Shown here: piece by piece, positions 1 to 7,053 of the stretch | Layout of the letters: each line of letters begins with the position of its first letter | Numbering within the stretch: position 1 is the stretch's first letter | Origin: an uncultured Bacteroidota bacterium | GTDB lineage: Bacteria > Bacteroidota > Bacteroidia > 2-12-FULL-35-15 | DNA length: 10,337 bases | Reading direction: 5' to 3' | Assembly: GCA_903833025.1 (NCBI GenBank) | Contig: CAILDT010000161.1 | Location: forward strand, 1-10,337 | The notes under the pieces: model-generated | Seen by the model: only the letters and a program-made list of their open reading frames with translations | Databases searched by the model: none | Told to the model about the DNA's origin: nothing | Program-made: the position numbers and the translations under genes

Positions 1-669
1 ATTAATAATATTAATTCAATTGCAAAAGAAAACCAAATGCATATTGATGTTGTTGTAATAAATGATTGTTCAATAGATGCAACATCTGAAATAATTTCAA
101 AATTAAATTGCATTGCTTTAAATCTTCCAATCAATTTAGGGATTGGTGGTGCTGTGCAAACTGGCTTTAAATATACCTTTGAAAACAATTACGACTTTGC
201 CATTCAAATTGATGGTGACGGACAACATCCAGCAAATGAAATTCCTAAGTTAGTGAATACTGCTATTAATCAATGTTTAGATGTGGTAATTGGTTCACGG
301 TTTATTTCTAACGAAGGATTTCAATCATCAGCAATCAGGAGATTTGGAATAAATTATTTTAAAAAACTAAATCGCTTTTTAGTTCGAGTAACAATTAATG
401 ACAGCACTTCAGGATATAGATTACTCAATAGAAAAGCGATGGAAATTGTATGCGAATATTATCCCGATGAATACCCTGAACCTGAAGCGATTATTTTATT
501 TTCATTGAATAAATTAAAAATGGGAGAAGTATCTGTTACAATGAAAGAACGGCAGGGCGGTGTTTCTTCCATCGGAAAATCAGCTTCAATTTATTATATG
601 TTTAAAGTAACATTGGCAATTTTGTTTACTTTTATAAGAATAAAATTTAAAACAAACCTTAATAAATAA
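1..669 (+). CDS. Glycosyltransferase family 2, polyprenyl/dolichyl-phosphate sugar synthase-like (5' truncated)
   Basis: The frame is open to the first base of the window, so the true start lies upstream; the first internal ATG is at 37. Family members are about 220-240 residues, so roughly 15-25 N-terminal residues are probably missing. GT-A fold motifs, numbered from the ATG at 37: a nucleotide-binding INDCSID segment (8-14; usually DDGSxD), NLGIGGA (33-39), the metal-binding DGDGQH (59-64), IGSRF (about 85-89), and a DSTSGYRLLNRKA block matching the D-x-x-SG-[FY]-R signature of DPM1-like enzymes. The C-terminus is hydrophobic, suggesting membrane association. By family it would move a sugar from a nucleotide donor to a polyprenyl phosphate or a nascent glycan on the cytoplasmic face of the inner membrane; the actual sugar cannot be read from sequence. 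The DUF2304 gene starts 4 nt after the stop, so the two are very likely co-transcribed. Confidence 0.9.
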   Translation: MNNINSIAKENQMHIDVVVINDCSIDATSEIISKLNCIALNLPINLGIGGAVQTGFKYTFENNYDFAIQIDGDGQHPANEIPKLVNTAINQCLDVVIGSRFISNEGFQSSAIRRFGINYFKKLNRFLVRVTINDSTSGYRLLNRKAMEIVCEYYPDEYPEPEAIILFSLNKLKMGEVSVTMKERQGGVSSIGKSASIYYMFKVTLAILFTFIRIKFKTNLNK

Positions 670-673
670 TACT

Positions 674-1015
674 ATGGTACGAATTCAGATTATTGCAATA
701 ACAGCGAGTGTATTGTTTTTATTATACATAGCGCAATTAATTATAAAAGGAAAACTGCGTGAAGAGTATTCTATAGTGTGGATAGTATGCACAGTTGTTT
801 TAATTCTTTTTTCTTTCTGGAGAGATGGATTAGAAATTATTGCTCATACTTTAGGTGTTTTCGAAGCACCTAATTTAGTTTTCACTGGAGCAATCTTTGC
901 AATTTTTATTTATCTGCTTCACTTGTCTGTTGTGGTTTCACGGCTTCATTCTCAAAATAAACAACTTGCGCAAGACATTGCTTTGCTGAAAGAGAAAATG
1001 GAAAAAAAAAGTTAA
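674..1015 (+). CDS. DUF2304 family small membrane protein
   Basis: This is a 113-residue protein with three predicted membrane segments (about 3-23, 33-48 and 68-88) and a short charged C-terminal helix (about 89-110) that may form a coiled coil. The block GKLREEYSIVWI after the first helix, the APNLVF segment before the third, and the VSRLHSQNKQLAQDIALL tail match the DUF2304 pattern as I know it. Family members are typically about 110-120 residues, so this one is full length. DUF2304 genes are often found beside DPM-like glycosyltransferases, as here, and the 4-nt gap to the upstream gene supports a functional pair, for example as a membrane partner of the synthase (inference; no biochemical role is established that I know of). 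Its stop lies 13 nt from the stop of the convergent dehydrogenase gene, and no hairpin terminator is visible in that gap. Confidence 0.88.
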   Translation: MVRIQIIAITASVLFLLYIAQLIIKGKLREEYSIVWIVCTVVLILFSFWRDGLEIIAHTLGVFEAPNLVFTGAIFAIFIYLLHLSVVVSRLHSQNKQLAQDIALLKEKMEKKS

Positions 1016-1028
1016 TCTGTTTTATTTT

Positions 1029-1709
1029 CTAAACAATCCCTCCATTCAAATCAATGCAGGAACCAGTTAAATAAGCCGTATCTCTGATGTATTGAATGGT
1101 ATTAAAAATATTCTGCGGGTCGCCGAATTCATTAAATGCTATTTTAGATTTTATCTTTTCTTGAATTTCTTTTGGTACAGTATTTATCATTCCTACTTTA
1201 AAATATCCTAGGTTAATATTATTTATAGTAATAGATTTCTGTGCGTTTTCCAATGCAATGCTTTTTATCATCCCATTAAGTCCTGCTTTAGATGCCGCAT
1301 AAGCTGATGTTCCCAATACTCCTGTTTGAGCAACAATCGAAGAGAGATTAATAATCCTTCCATAATTCTGTTCGCGCATTAATGGTAAAACGGCGCGTAT
1401 TAAATTATATGTTCCCGTCAAGTTTACATTAATAACATTTGCCCACTCATTCACATTTGATTTATGTGCAAATGAATTATAAGATATACCTGCACAATTA
1501 ATAAGTGTTATTTTTTCTTCAGCGGAAATACTTTTAGAGAAACTTTCCACCTGATTATTATCAGTAATATCAAGTTGAATACAATTCTTGTATTGTTCTC
1601 CTTCTGGCTTATTCAAATGGTAAGTCCCTATTATATCTTCTCCACTTTTATAAAATGAATTGAATAAATAATTTCCTATTCCGCCGTTTATTCCTGTTAT
1701 TATTATCAT
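1029..1709 (-). CDS. SDR family NAD(P)-dependent oxidoreductase (FabG-like)
   Basis: This is a 226-residue classical short-chain dehydrogenase/reductase with a Rossmann fold. The cofactor loop TGINGGIG is at 5-12, and NCAG (71-74) stands in for the usual NNAG. The catalytic tetrad is N96 (NVNLTG), S124 (NLSS), Y137 and K141 (YAASK), with the standard 13-residue Ser-Tyr spacing, so the enzyme looks active. A C-terminal LTGSCIDLNGG matches the family's TGxxxxxDGG ending. The protein is slightly shorter than typical FabG (about 245 residues). There is no signal peptide, so it is cytoplasmic. The ATG at 1709 lies 6 nt after the stop of the TMTC-like gene, so the two form one transcription unit. 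The substrate is unknown; the neighbourhood suggests sugar or lipid-precursor metabolism for a surface glycan rather than fatty-acid synthesis (inference). Confidence 0.9.
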   Translation of the reverse strand: MIIITGINGGIGNYLFNSFYKSGEDIIGTYHLNKPEGEQYKNCIQLDITDNNQVESFSKSISAEEKITLINCAGISYNSFAHKSNVNEWANVINVNLTGTYNLIRAVLPLMREQNYGRIINLSSIVAQTGVLGTSAYAASKAGLNGMIKSIALENAQKSITINNINLGYFKVGMINTVPKEIQEKIKSKIAFNEFGDPQNIFNTIQYIRDTAYLTGSCIDLNGGIV

Positions 1710-1715
1710 TTGGTT

Positions 1716-3764
1716 TTATTTATTTTGTTTTGCTTTTTCTGTTTTAGCCCAATTCAAATTTCCTTTCGCAAGTTTATGATTAGGATTTATTTGTAATGCT
1801 TTATTTCCGGCTTCTATTGCTTTATCATATTGTTTCAATTGCACGTTCGATGCACATATATTGCTATAAGCATCTACAAAATCGGGTTTTAATTTTATTG
1901 CTTCTTCGCAATAATTAATACATTCCTGATATTTGCCTTCTTGATATGATTTTAAACTAGCATCCAAAAGTCCTTCCGGCGTTGCCTTATTTGCAATTAC
2001 ATTTTTGGAAGCATCCAGATATTTTAATGCTTCTGCATTACCTGGTATAATTTGTAAAGTGTTTTTCGCAAGTTTAGATAATTTATCAAAGTTACTCGTT
2101 TCTTTATACACTTCCATAAGTTTAGAACGTGCTCCTATATGAGCCGGCGAAAGTTCTATTGCTTTTGATAAATTAATTATTGCTTCTTCATTTCTATGTA
2201 CATCATTTAAAAATTTTCCGTAGAAAAACCACGTGTCAGGATAAGTCGGACCAATTTGTATTGCTGTTTTAAAATAATTTTCTGCGCTTATCTTATCTCC
2301 TGTGGCTTCTTTTAATACTCCCATATTTACATATAGAAAAGAATAATTAGACCACATCGTTAATGCCTGTAAAAAATATTTCTCTGCTTCGTTGTAATTA
2401 CCAATCTTCATTAGCGATAGCCCATAGTTCATTAATCCTCTTGCATTATTGGGGCTTTTAACAGTTACATCTTTCCATAAACTTTGTTCTGTATTCCACA
2501 CTTTATTACGTTCCCATACACCATAAGCATAACCCGACAATAAAATAAAAACGAAGCACAGCATAGCTACCTGAAAATTATTATTTGCAGATTTTAAACG
2601 TTGCCGGTATTTCATCAGCATTAATCCTACTGCCCAGCAAACGCTTATTGTAAGACCTATGTAAGGAAAAAATATTCGGTGATCATTTAATACTTCTGCA
2701 AAAGGAATTATACTTGAGGAAGGAATTAATGCCAGAAAAAACCATATTATTCCAAATGAAATAGGACGTAACCTTTCGTCCTTCGAAAACAAAATAGCAA
2801 TTAAAATCATCACTGCAATAAATATACATCCAAATAAAAAATTAATATTCCAAATGTTTTTCAATGTCTGCCAATCAGTATCGGCAGATAAACCGAACGG
2901 GAAAAAGAAGGTGGTGAAATAATGTACTATTACAAACGGTTGTGTTATTACAAAAGTATAAGTAGATGCACCACCCGATTGCCACGTTTTAGGAGTAAAA
3001 TAATCTACCCACTTGTACATTATTGCACAAAAAACAAAAGGCACTATTACTACTTTTATTGCTTCCCACAATTTACTTAAGTGTTCTTTTCTAAACATTT
3101 CTGCAATCGCAATTTTTTGTTCAAACAATAAAATATAAAAAAACAAGATAGGAGAAAACATTACTGCCGAAGGTTTTGCGAGTACTCCTATTCCGACAGG
3201 TATTAAATAAATAAATGTTTTTTTACAGAAAGGAGAAAAGACATACAACGCCAATCCGAGCACAACAAAAAAAGTAGATTGCAAATCGCTGCGGGCAATT
3301 ATATAATTTATTGTTTCTGCATTTGCCGGATGAAGCATATACCACAGAGTTGCGATGGCTGCAATATAAAAGTTCCAAGAGCTTTTATAGGAGATGTCAA
3401 ACAATTTAAAAATCAAAAAGAACATTAGAATACCCTGCAACAGAAAAATAATAAAGGACGAAAGATGGAAATAAAATAAATCATAACCGTGTCCCATCCA
3501 ATAATCAATAGCTAACGAGGTGCTAACTATAGGACGATACGATTGGTTTTGTGGGAGTGAACTAAAAGTAGTTCCGTCTTTAAAAAACAAAGGAATGTTT
3601 TTTATATCCTGTATAAACAAATTATTTTCTATCGTATGCGAATCATCAAAATGAAATGAGTTTTTAAAATGATTGGAATAAGTAATAGTAACAACCGCTA
3701 TTAACAGCAGCAGAAATATAATTGTTTTTGTTCGGGAAAGATTTTCAAATAAATGTTTAAACAT
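1716..3764 (-). CDS. TMTC-like multi-pass membrane protein with C-terminal TPR repeats (putative GT-C glycosyltransferase)
   Basis: This is a 682-residue protein in two halves. Residues about 12-420 hold many hydrophobic helices (first about 12-30; others about 102-122, 131-145, 163-178, 183-212, 236-250, 306-326, 335-350, 366-384, 398-415). Residues about 440-675 hold TPR units with the usual small/aromatic pattern (clear at about 441-474, 475-508, 509-542, 597-630 and 631-664). The first loop carries an FDD motif (39-41), as in GT-C enzymes that use polyprenyl-phosphate sugars. HPANAETINYIIARSDLQ (145-162) and LNDHRIFFPYIG (359-370) match the conserved blocks of TMTC/DUF1736 proteins. In eukaryotes TMTCs are O-mannosyltransferases; many bacterial homologues are untested, so transfer of a lipid-linked sugar to a periplasmic acceptor is inference. 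The ATG at 3764 follows a short AT-rich leader after a repeat element. The SDR gene follows at 6 nt. Confidence 0.87.
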   Translation of the reverse strand: MFKHLFENLSRTKTIIFLLLLIAVVTITYSNHFKNSFHFDDSHTIENNLFIQDIKNIPLFFKDGTTFSSLPQNQSYRPIVSTSLAIDYWMGHGYDLFYFHLSSFIIFLLQGILMFFLIFKLFDISYKSSWNFYIAAIATLWYMLHPANAETINYIIARSDLQSTFFVVLGLALYVFSPFCKKTFIYLIPVGIGVLAKPSAVMFSPILFFYILLFEQKIAIAEMFRKEHLSKLWEAIKVVIVPFVFCAIMYKWVDYFTPKTWQSGGASTYTFVITQPFVIVHYFTTFFFPFGLSADTDWQTLKNIWNINFLFGCIFIAVMILIAILFSKDERLRPISFGIIWFFLALIPSSSIIPFAEVLNDHRIFFPYIGLTISVCWAVGLMLMKYRQRLKSANNNFQVAMLCFVFILLSGYAYGVWERNKVWNTEQSLWKDVTVKSPNNARGLMNYGLSLMKIGNYNEAEKYFLQALTMWSNYSFLYVNMGVLKEATGDKISAENYFKTAIQIGPTYPDTWFFYGKFLNDVHRNEEAIINLSKAIELSPAHIGARSKLMEVYKETSNFDKLSKLAKNTLQIIPGNAEALKYLDASKNVIANKATPEGLLDASLKSYQEGKYQECINYCEEAIKLKPDFVDAYSNICASNVQLKQYDKAIEAGNKALQINPNHKLAKGNLNWAKTEKAKQNK

Positions 3765-3807
3765 AATTACTTTATCAATAGAAATTGTAAAAAGTCGAAT
3801 AAATACT

Positions 3808-3930
3808 TCACCCCTTTATCTCCGCCCCTTGAAAAAGAAAGGGGGAGTTACCTGAAGTGCCCTGTACAAAGCTCGTCACACCTTGGCACCCCTCCCCTTT
3901 TTTCAAGGGGAGGGGCTGGGGGGGAGGTTA
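3808..3930. repeat. GC-rich interspersed palindromic repeat, copy 1 (overlaps gatA 3' end)
   Basis: A G/C-homopolymer-rich block in AT-rich surroundings, made of two hairpin-like halves. The left half (about 3819-3846) pairs a ctccgcccctt arm imperfectly with an aaagggggag arm. The right half has a perfect 11-bp stem, cccctcccctt (3889-3899) with aaggggagggg (3905-3915), around a 5-nt loop. Between them a gtgcc/ggcac pair (3857-3861, 3885-3889) could close a larger loop. It shares cgtcacacct (3874-3883) and the following cacccctc-cctttttcaa block with copy 3 (8738-8814), and the right-hand hairpin with copy 2 (7398-7440). The right edge lies inside the gatA reading frame and the left edge about 44 nt before the TMTC-like start. 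It may end the gatA transcript by structure, but there is no U-run, so it is not a classic intrinsic terminator. Confidence 0.8.
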
Positions 3931-5357
3931 GAATAATTCGCCATCAAATATTCAGAAAAAGCAAATAGTTGAGCTTCGGCAAAATGCTTTGTGAGCACTT
4001 GTATTCCGAAAGGCAACCCATTACTGTGTTTTCCCAATGGTAAAGAAATAGCAGGTATTCCAGTAATGTTTGCCTGAACAGTAAAAATATCTTCGAGATA
4101 CATTTCGATAGGGTCAGCACTGTGCTCACCAAATTTAAAAGCAGTTCCGGGTGTGGTGGGTAAAATAATAAAATCGTAGTTGTTTAATATTTCGTTTGTT
4201 TTGTTTTGTAATAACCTGCGTACTTTTTGTCCTTTTGAGTAATAAGCATCATAATATCCTGAGCTCAAAACAAATGTGCCAAGCATTATTCTACGTTTCA
4301 CCTCCGTTCCAAAGCCTTCTGCGCGCGACTTCTTATAAGTACTTTCCAAATCAGTTGCATTTTTGCTTCGGTAACCAAATCCTATCCCATCATAACGAGC
4401 AAGGTTAGACGACGCTTCGGCAGTAGTAAGCACATAATATACAGGCACCAAATAATCCAGATAAGGAAACTCCACAGCTTCCACAGTATGTCCTTCTGAT
4501 TTTAATTTTTCAATCACACTATATATATGTGCTTTAATTTCGGGATTCAAACCTTCACTTTCTATAATGTCCTTTATATATGCAATTCGGAGTTTTGCTG
4601 GTTTAGTATCTATTTGTTTCGAATATTCAGGAACCAATTTAGAAGAAACCGTACTATCATATTCATCATTGCCAGCTATTACCTCCATTATCAAAGCAGC
4701 ATCAGCAACATTATTTGTAATAGGTCCAATCTGGTCGAACGACGAAGCATAAGCAATAGCCCCATATCGCGACACTCTGCCATACGTAGGTTTCAAACCT
4801 ACCACTCCACAAAACGAAGCGGGTTGCCGAATACTCCCGCCAGTGTCCGTTCCCAAAGATGCCAAACATAAATTGGCAGCAACAGCAGCAGCAGCACCTC
4901 CCGATGACCCACCCGGTACGCGGCTTTCGTCCAACGGATTTAATACATTCCCAAACGCCGAATTTTCGTTCGAACTCCCCATTGCAAATTCATCGCAATT
5001 GCATCTTCCTATAATAATAGCATCTTCCGCCAACAATCGTTCAACAACTGTCGCATTATATAACGATTCAAACCCTTCTAATATTTTTGATGATGCAGAA
5101 ACGTTATGCCCTTTATAGCAAAGATTATCTTTTAACGCAATCACCATCCCGGCAAGCTTTCCGGCAGTATTCGTTTTTAATTTAGCATCCACTTCCTTCG
5201 CTTTTTCTAAAGCCGAAGTATTAAATACTTCTAAAAAAGCATTCAACCGTTTAGCTTCATCAATCCTATTGATATACCATTCCACTAATTCAACACAAGA
5301 TATTTTATTATCAGCTAAATCAGATTGTATTTCAGAAAGCGACTTGTAAATTTTCAA
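3903..5357 (-). CDS. gatA: Asp-tRNA(Asn)/Glu-tRNA(Gln) amidotransferase subunit A (GatA)
   Basis: This is a 484-residue amidase-signature enzyme. As GatA it releases ammonia from glutamine, which the GatCAB complex uses to convert misacylated Glu-tRNA(Gln) or Asp-tRNA(Asn) in the cytoplasm. The Ser-cisSer-Lys triad is intact: K76 (ALKDN), S151 (GGSSGG) and S175 (DTGGSIRQPA), spaced as in characterised GatA enzymes. The segments CDEFAMGSSNENSAFG (121-136) and VVGLKPTYGRVSRYG are GatA-specific rather than general amidase. The start is TTG at 5357: an in-frame TAA lies three codons upstream, there is no ATG nearby, and the N-terminus (KIYKSLSEIQ) sits where GatA proteins usually begin. The last residues (NLPPSPSP) and the TGA come from the palindromic repeat at 3808-3930, so the native C-terminus was probably about YLMANYS. 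gatB and gatC are not in the window. A terminator after tatA suggests its own promoter. Confidence 0.96.
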   Translation of the reverse strand: MKIYKSLSEIQSDLADNKISCVELVEWYINRIDEAKRLNAFLEVFNTSALEKAKEVDAKLKTNTAGKLAGMVIALKDNLCYKGHNVSASSKILEGFESLYNATVVERLLAEDAIIIGRCNCDEFAMGSSNENSAFGNVLNPLDESRVPGGSSGGAAAAVAANLCLASLGTDTGGSIRQPASFCGVVGLKPTYGRVSRYGAIAYASSFDQIGPITNNVADAALIMEVIAGNDEYDSTVSSKLVPEYSKQIDTKPAKLRIAYIKDIIESEGLNPEIKAHIYSVIEKLKSEGHTVEAVEFPYLDYLVPVYYVLTTAEASSNLARYDGIGFGYRSKNATDLESTYKKSRAEGFGTEVKRRIMLGTFVLSSGYYDAYYSKGQKVRRLLQNKTNEILNNYDFIILPTTPGTAFKFGEHSADPIEMYLEDIFTVQANITGIPAISLPLGKHSNGLPFGIQVLTKHFAEAQLFAFSEYLMANYSNLPPSPSP

Positions 5358-5387
5358 AGTAAATTAATTAGGGATAATAATAAATAC

Positions 5388-5414
5388 AAAATCCCCTGCG
5401 AACAGAGGAATTTT
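5388..5414 (-). terminator. Intrinsic terminator after tatA, UUCG tetraloop
   Basis: Read on the minus strand, the hairpin has an 11-bp stem ending in CUG-UUCG-CAG, with one U bulge and one U·G wobble, and then runs into AUUUU and an AU-rich tail. The wobble would be a C/A mismatch on the plus strand, which favours minus-strand function. It begins 22 nt past the tatA stop. The U-run is short, so termination may be partial, with some read-through into gatA. Confidence 0.65.
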
Positions 5415-5436
5415 ATAACGTCAATTTAAACTAAAA

Positions 5437-5637
5437 CTAGTCCTTTTTTTCAGGCGACGAACCGCTTTTTTCGTCATCACCTTTCGAAGCGTCTTTAAAT
5501 TCTTTAACGCCCTTACCAAGACCTTTCATCAATTCAGGAATCTTTTTACCACCAAAAAGCAATAAAACTATTACCAAAATAATTACCATTTCCGAACCAC
5601 CTAAGTTCAAAAATCCTATGAGTACACTATTTAACAT
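5437..5637 (-). CDS. tatA: Sec-independent protein translocase TatA/E
   Basis: This is a 66-residue protein with the TatA layout: a short periplasmic N-terminus, one hydrophobic helix (about 17-29, EMVIILVIVLLLF), the FGGKKIPEL hinge (28-36), an amphipathic helix (about 34-48, MKGLGKGVKEFKDA) and a charged disordered tail. TatA multimers form the pore of the twin-arginine pathway, which exports folded proteins across the inner membrane together with TatC (not in this window). The FGGKKIPEL form, in place of FGPKKLPEL, is common in Bacteroidota. TatA rather than TatB is favoured by the length and the glycine-rich amphipathic segment. The ATG at 5637 lies 24 nt downstream of a TATCTTTG promoter element, and a UUCG hairpin lies 22 nt past the stop, so it looks like a short single-gene unit, separate from the T9SS gene upstream. 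Confidence 0.95.
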   Translation of the reverse strand: MLNSVLIGFLNLGGSEMVIILVIVLLLFGGKKIPELMKGLGKGVKEFKDASKGDDEKSGSSPEKKD

Positions 5638-5661
5638 TTGTTTATTTTTTTATATGAGCCG

Positions 5662-5669
5662 CAAAGATA
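5662..5669 (-). promoter_or_regulatory. Bacteroidota-type -7 promoter element (TATCTTTG) for tatA
   Basis: On the minus strand this reads TATCTTTG, a full match to the TAnnTTTG -7 consensus of Bacteroidota housekeeping promoters. It lies between the T9SS gene stop and the tatA ATG, and would put the transcript start about 15-20 nt before the ATG. A TTTG lies upstream (5699-5696), but at 26 nt it is too far to be a standard -33 element, so only the -7 part is supported. Confidence 0.6.
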
Positions 5670-5684
5670 GTAATAATATATTAC

Positions 5685-6653
5685 TTACTCCTTTACAAAC
5701 TTATTTCTAATTATTCCTTTTTTTGTTTGCACTTCCACAAAGTAAATCCCTTTTGCAAAAAAGCTTATATCTAAGGTTGTGTTTTTGCCATTCTGAACTT
5801 GTTTCAGAATCTCACAACCTAAAACATTATATATTGCAATACTTTCAACATTCGCTTTTAAACTCTCTACATTCAATTCATTTGTTGCAGGATTTGGGTA
5901 AACATTTATTTCAGAAAACATATTTATCTCATTTATTCCAATTGCTGAACAGTCCACTACACTTATATCATCAATATAATAATAGGAGAATGGCTGAGTC
6001 CCACCAGTAACATTTTGCAGATTAGTATTCGCATCAGTATGGAAATTGCCTATTGTCAAATATTTTTCTCCTCCATTAGCTGTAAAAGTGCCTGAAACAA
6101 GCATCCAGTTAACTTTATCATTCAACACATTTGTTAGTGGGTTCTCCACTTGTGGAGTTACATATTCTATCGCATTACTACCGGGTGTTGAGTCCAACAA
6201 GCTATCAACGGAAAAGTAAGCTCCCATATTACTTATCGCAAATTCAGAAGTGTCAGCTAACGAAACATAAAATTGAACACAATAACTATGATTTGAAAAT
6301 AAGGTTGAAGTTAAAGGCACTTCGACGTACTCTCTATAATTCATAGAATAATAATTTACTAAAATACCAGCGTAACCGTATCCACTTCTTGCAGGTTGGT
6401 ATCCTATTGCATTTAATGGAATTCCTACTGTACTACCATTTGAGCATGTATCATATAAATCTGTACTGGAACTGTTACTTGTATTACCATATCTTATAGA
6501 AGGTTGAAACCAAGGAGGGGCCTTATAAATAAAGCCTTGGTCAGGAGGGCATTGTATTACCGTTTCAAAACCGTACTTAGGAACAAGATTTTGCGATTTT
6601 GTTTCAATAATCACAAAACAGAAAAAACAAAAGGAAGATAAATAAAGTTTCAT
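5685..6653 (-). CDS. Secreted protein with T9SS type A sorting domain
   Basis: I start this at the ATG at 6653 (322 residues), which opens directly onto a signal peptide (MKLYLSSFCFFCF... to about residue 21). A GTG at 6677 would add eight residues ahead of it but lies inside a hairpin. The mature protein begins NLVPKYGFE followed by a CP, an APPWF segment and later REYVEVPL, YCVQFYVSLADTSEFAI and YYYIDDISVVDC. This block, of probable beta-sandwich type, recurs at the N-terminus of many secreted or OmpA-linked Bacteroidota proteins; its ligand is unknown to me. The last about 75 residues are a T9SS type A C-terminal domain: the linker INVYPNPATNELNV, IYNVLG, then KGIYFVEVQTKKG and a basic end (NKFVKE). 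It should be exported by Sec, then moved across the outer membrane by T9SS with removal of this domain. A cargo role such as adhesin or matrix protein is inference. Confidence 0.88.
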   Translation of the reverse strand: MKLYLSSFCFFCFVIIETKSQNLVPKYGFETVIQCPPDQGFIYKAPPWFQPSIRYGNTSNSSSTDLYDTCSNGSTVGIPLNAIGYQPARSGYGYAGILVNYYSMNYREYVEVPLTSTLFSNHSYCVQFYVSLADTSEFAISNMGAYFSVDSLLDSTPGSNAIEYVTPQVENPLTNVLNDKVNWMLVSGTFTANGGEKYLTIGNFHTDANTNLQNVTGGTQPFSYYYIDDISVVDCSAIGINEINMFSEINVYPNPATNELNVESLKANVESIAIYNVLGCEILKQVQNGKNTTLDISFFAKGIYFVEVQTKKGIIRNKFVKE

Positions 6654-6669
6654 TATTAAATTTTTTTGA

Positions 6670-6707
6670 AAAACCACTTTTTGTAATTTCTTACAAAAAG
6701 TAGTTTT
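6670..6707 (-). promoter_or_regulatory. 17-bp hairpin with GAAA tetraloop upstream of the T9SS-sorted gene
   Basis: The arms 6670-6686 and 6691-6707 pair over 17 bp around a 4-nt loop. On the minus strand the loop is GAAA (a GNRA tetraloop) and the only non-Watson-Crick pair is U·G, while on the plus strand it is a C/A mismatch, which favours a minus-strand RNA. It sits 16 nt before the ATG at 6653, so it is either leader structure of that gene or the terminator of an unseen upstream transcript. The stem is AT-rich. The plus strand is followed by a good T-run (gttttttattt), so a plus-strand terminator is also possible. Confidence 0.5.
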
Positions 6708-6890
6708 GTTTTTTATTTAATAATAATCAGTTTGTCTGATTTCACTCGCCTATCTCCAACCTTCACGCAGTATGTTTATACACCATAACATCCTATTATT
6801 ATTTTAAGAGACAACAATAATAAACCAATAAATCTATAATAGCAAAAAACAGAAAGGATTTAACAAATAAATAAAACAAAAAATAAAATT

Positions 6891-6948
6891 CCCCGCTGGC
6901 GCGAGCGTCTTTTCCTCTCGTGCCTATTATTATGTGGCGTCCCGCCAC
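6891..6948. repeat. GC-rich dispersed-repeat-like segment
   Basis: A GC-rich patch between two very AT-rich stretches. It contains cgctggcgcgagcg, with a small cgct/agcg stem, and a perfect 6-bp hairpin gtggcg-tcc-cgccac at 6934-6948. On the minus strand it would read as an Arg/Ala-rich peptide (GTRGKDARASG) of a kind I have seen as spurious ORFs in Bacteroidota genomes, which suggests a dispersed non-coding repeat. With a single copy in this window, repeat status rests on recall. The preceding AT-rich stretch (6708-6890) shows only two tiny hairpins (about 6727-6739 and 6769-6780) and no convincing gene. Confidence 0.4.
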
Positions 6949-6990
6949 TCTTATAAATTCCATTTCATTTCCCACTTCTATTAAAAAAAA

Positions 6991-7030
6991 TCTCCGTGTC
7001 CCTCCGTGTCTTCTCTTTTTTCTCTGTGTT
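6991..7030. repeat. Degenerate 10-bp direct repeat (tctccgtgtc type)
   Basis: Four consecutive 10-bp units: tctccgtgtc, cctccgtgtc, ttctcttttt and tctctgtgtt. Three are close variants and the third is decayed. The motif resembles a short pyrimidine-rich dispersed repeat (complement: acacggag-type) that I recall from intergenic regions of many environmental bacteria. It directly precedes the 21-bp array. Confidence 0.5.
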
Positions 7031-7053
7031 AAAAAATGCACACCCACCCAAAA

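Noticed and set aside
3889..3915. Repeat hairpin as a standard intrinsic terminator of gatA
   Set aside because: The stem is strong but no U-run follows on the minus strand, and the stop codon is within the structure.
3753..3968. Plus-strand 71-aa ORF
   Set aside because: It lies across the palindromic repeat and the ends of two minus-strand genes; Pro/Gly runs come from the repeat.
4527..4871. Plus-strand 114-aa ORF antisense to gatA
   Set aside because: It is fully inside the well-supported gatA gene, with composition of an antisense shadow and no domain.
6653..6677. GTG at 6677 as start of the T9SS-sorted protein
   Set aside because: It lies inside the 17-bp hairpin, and the ATG at 6653 opens directly onto a normal signal peptide.
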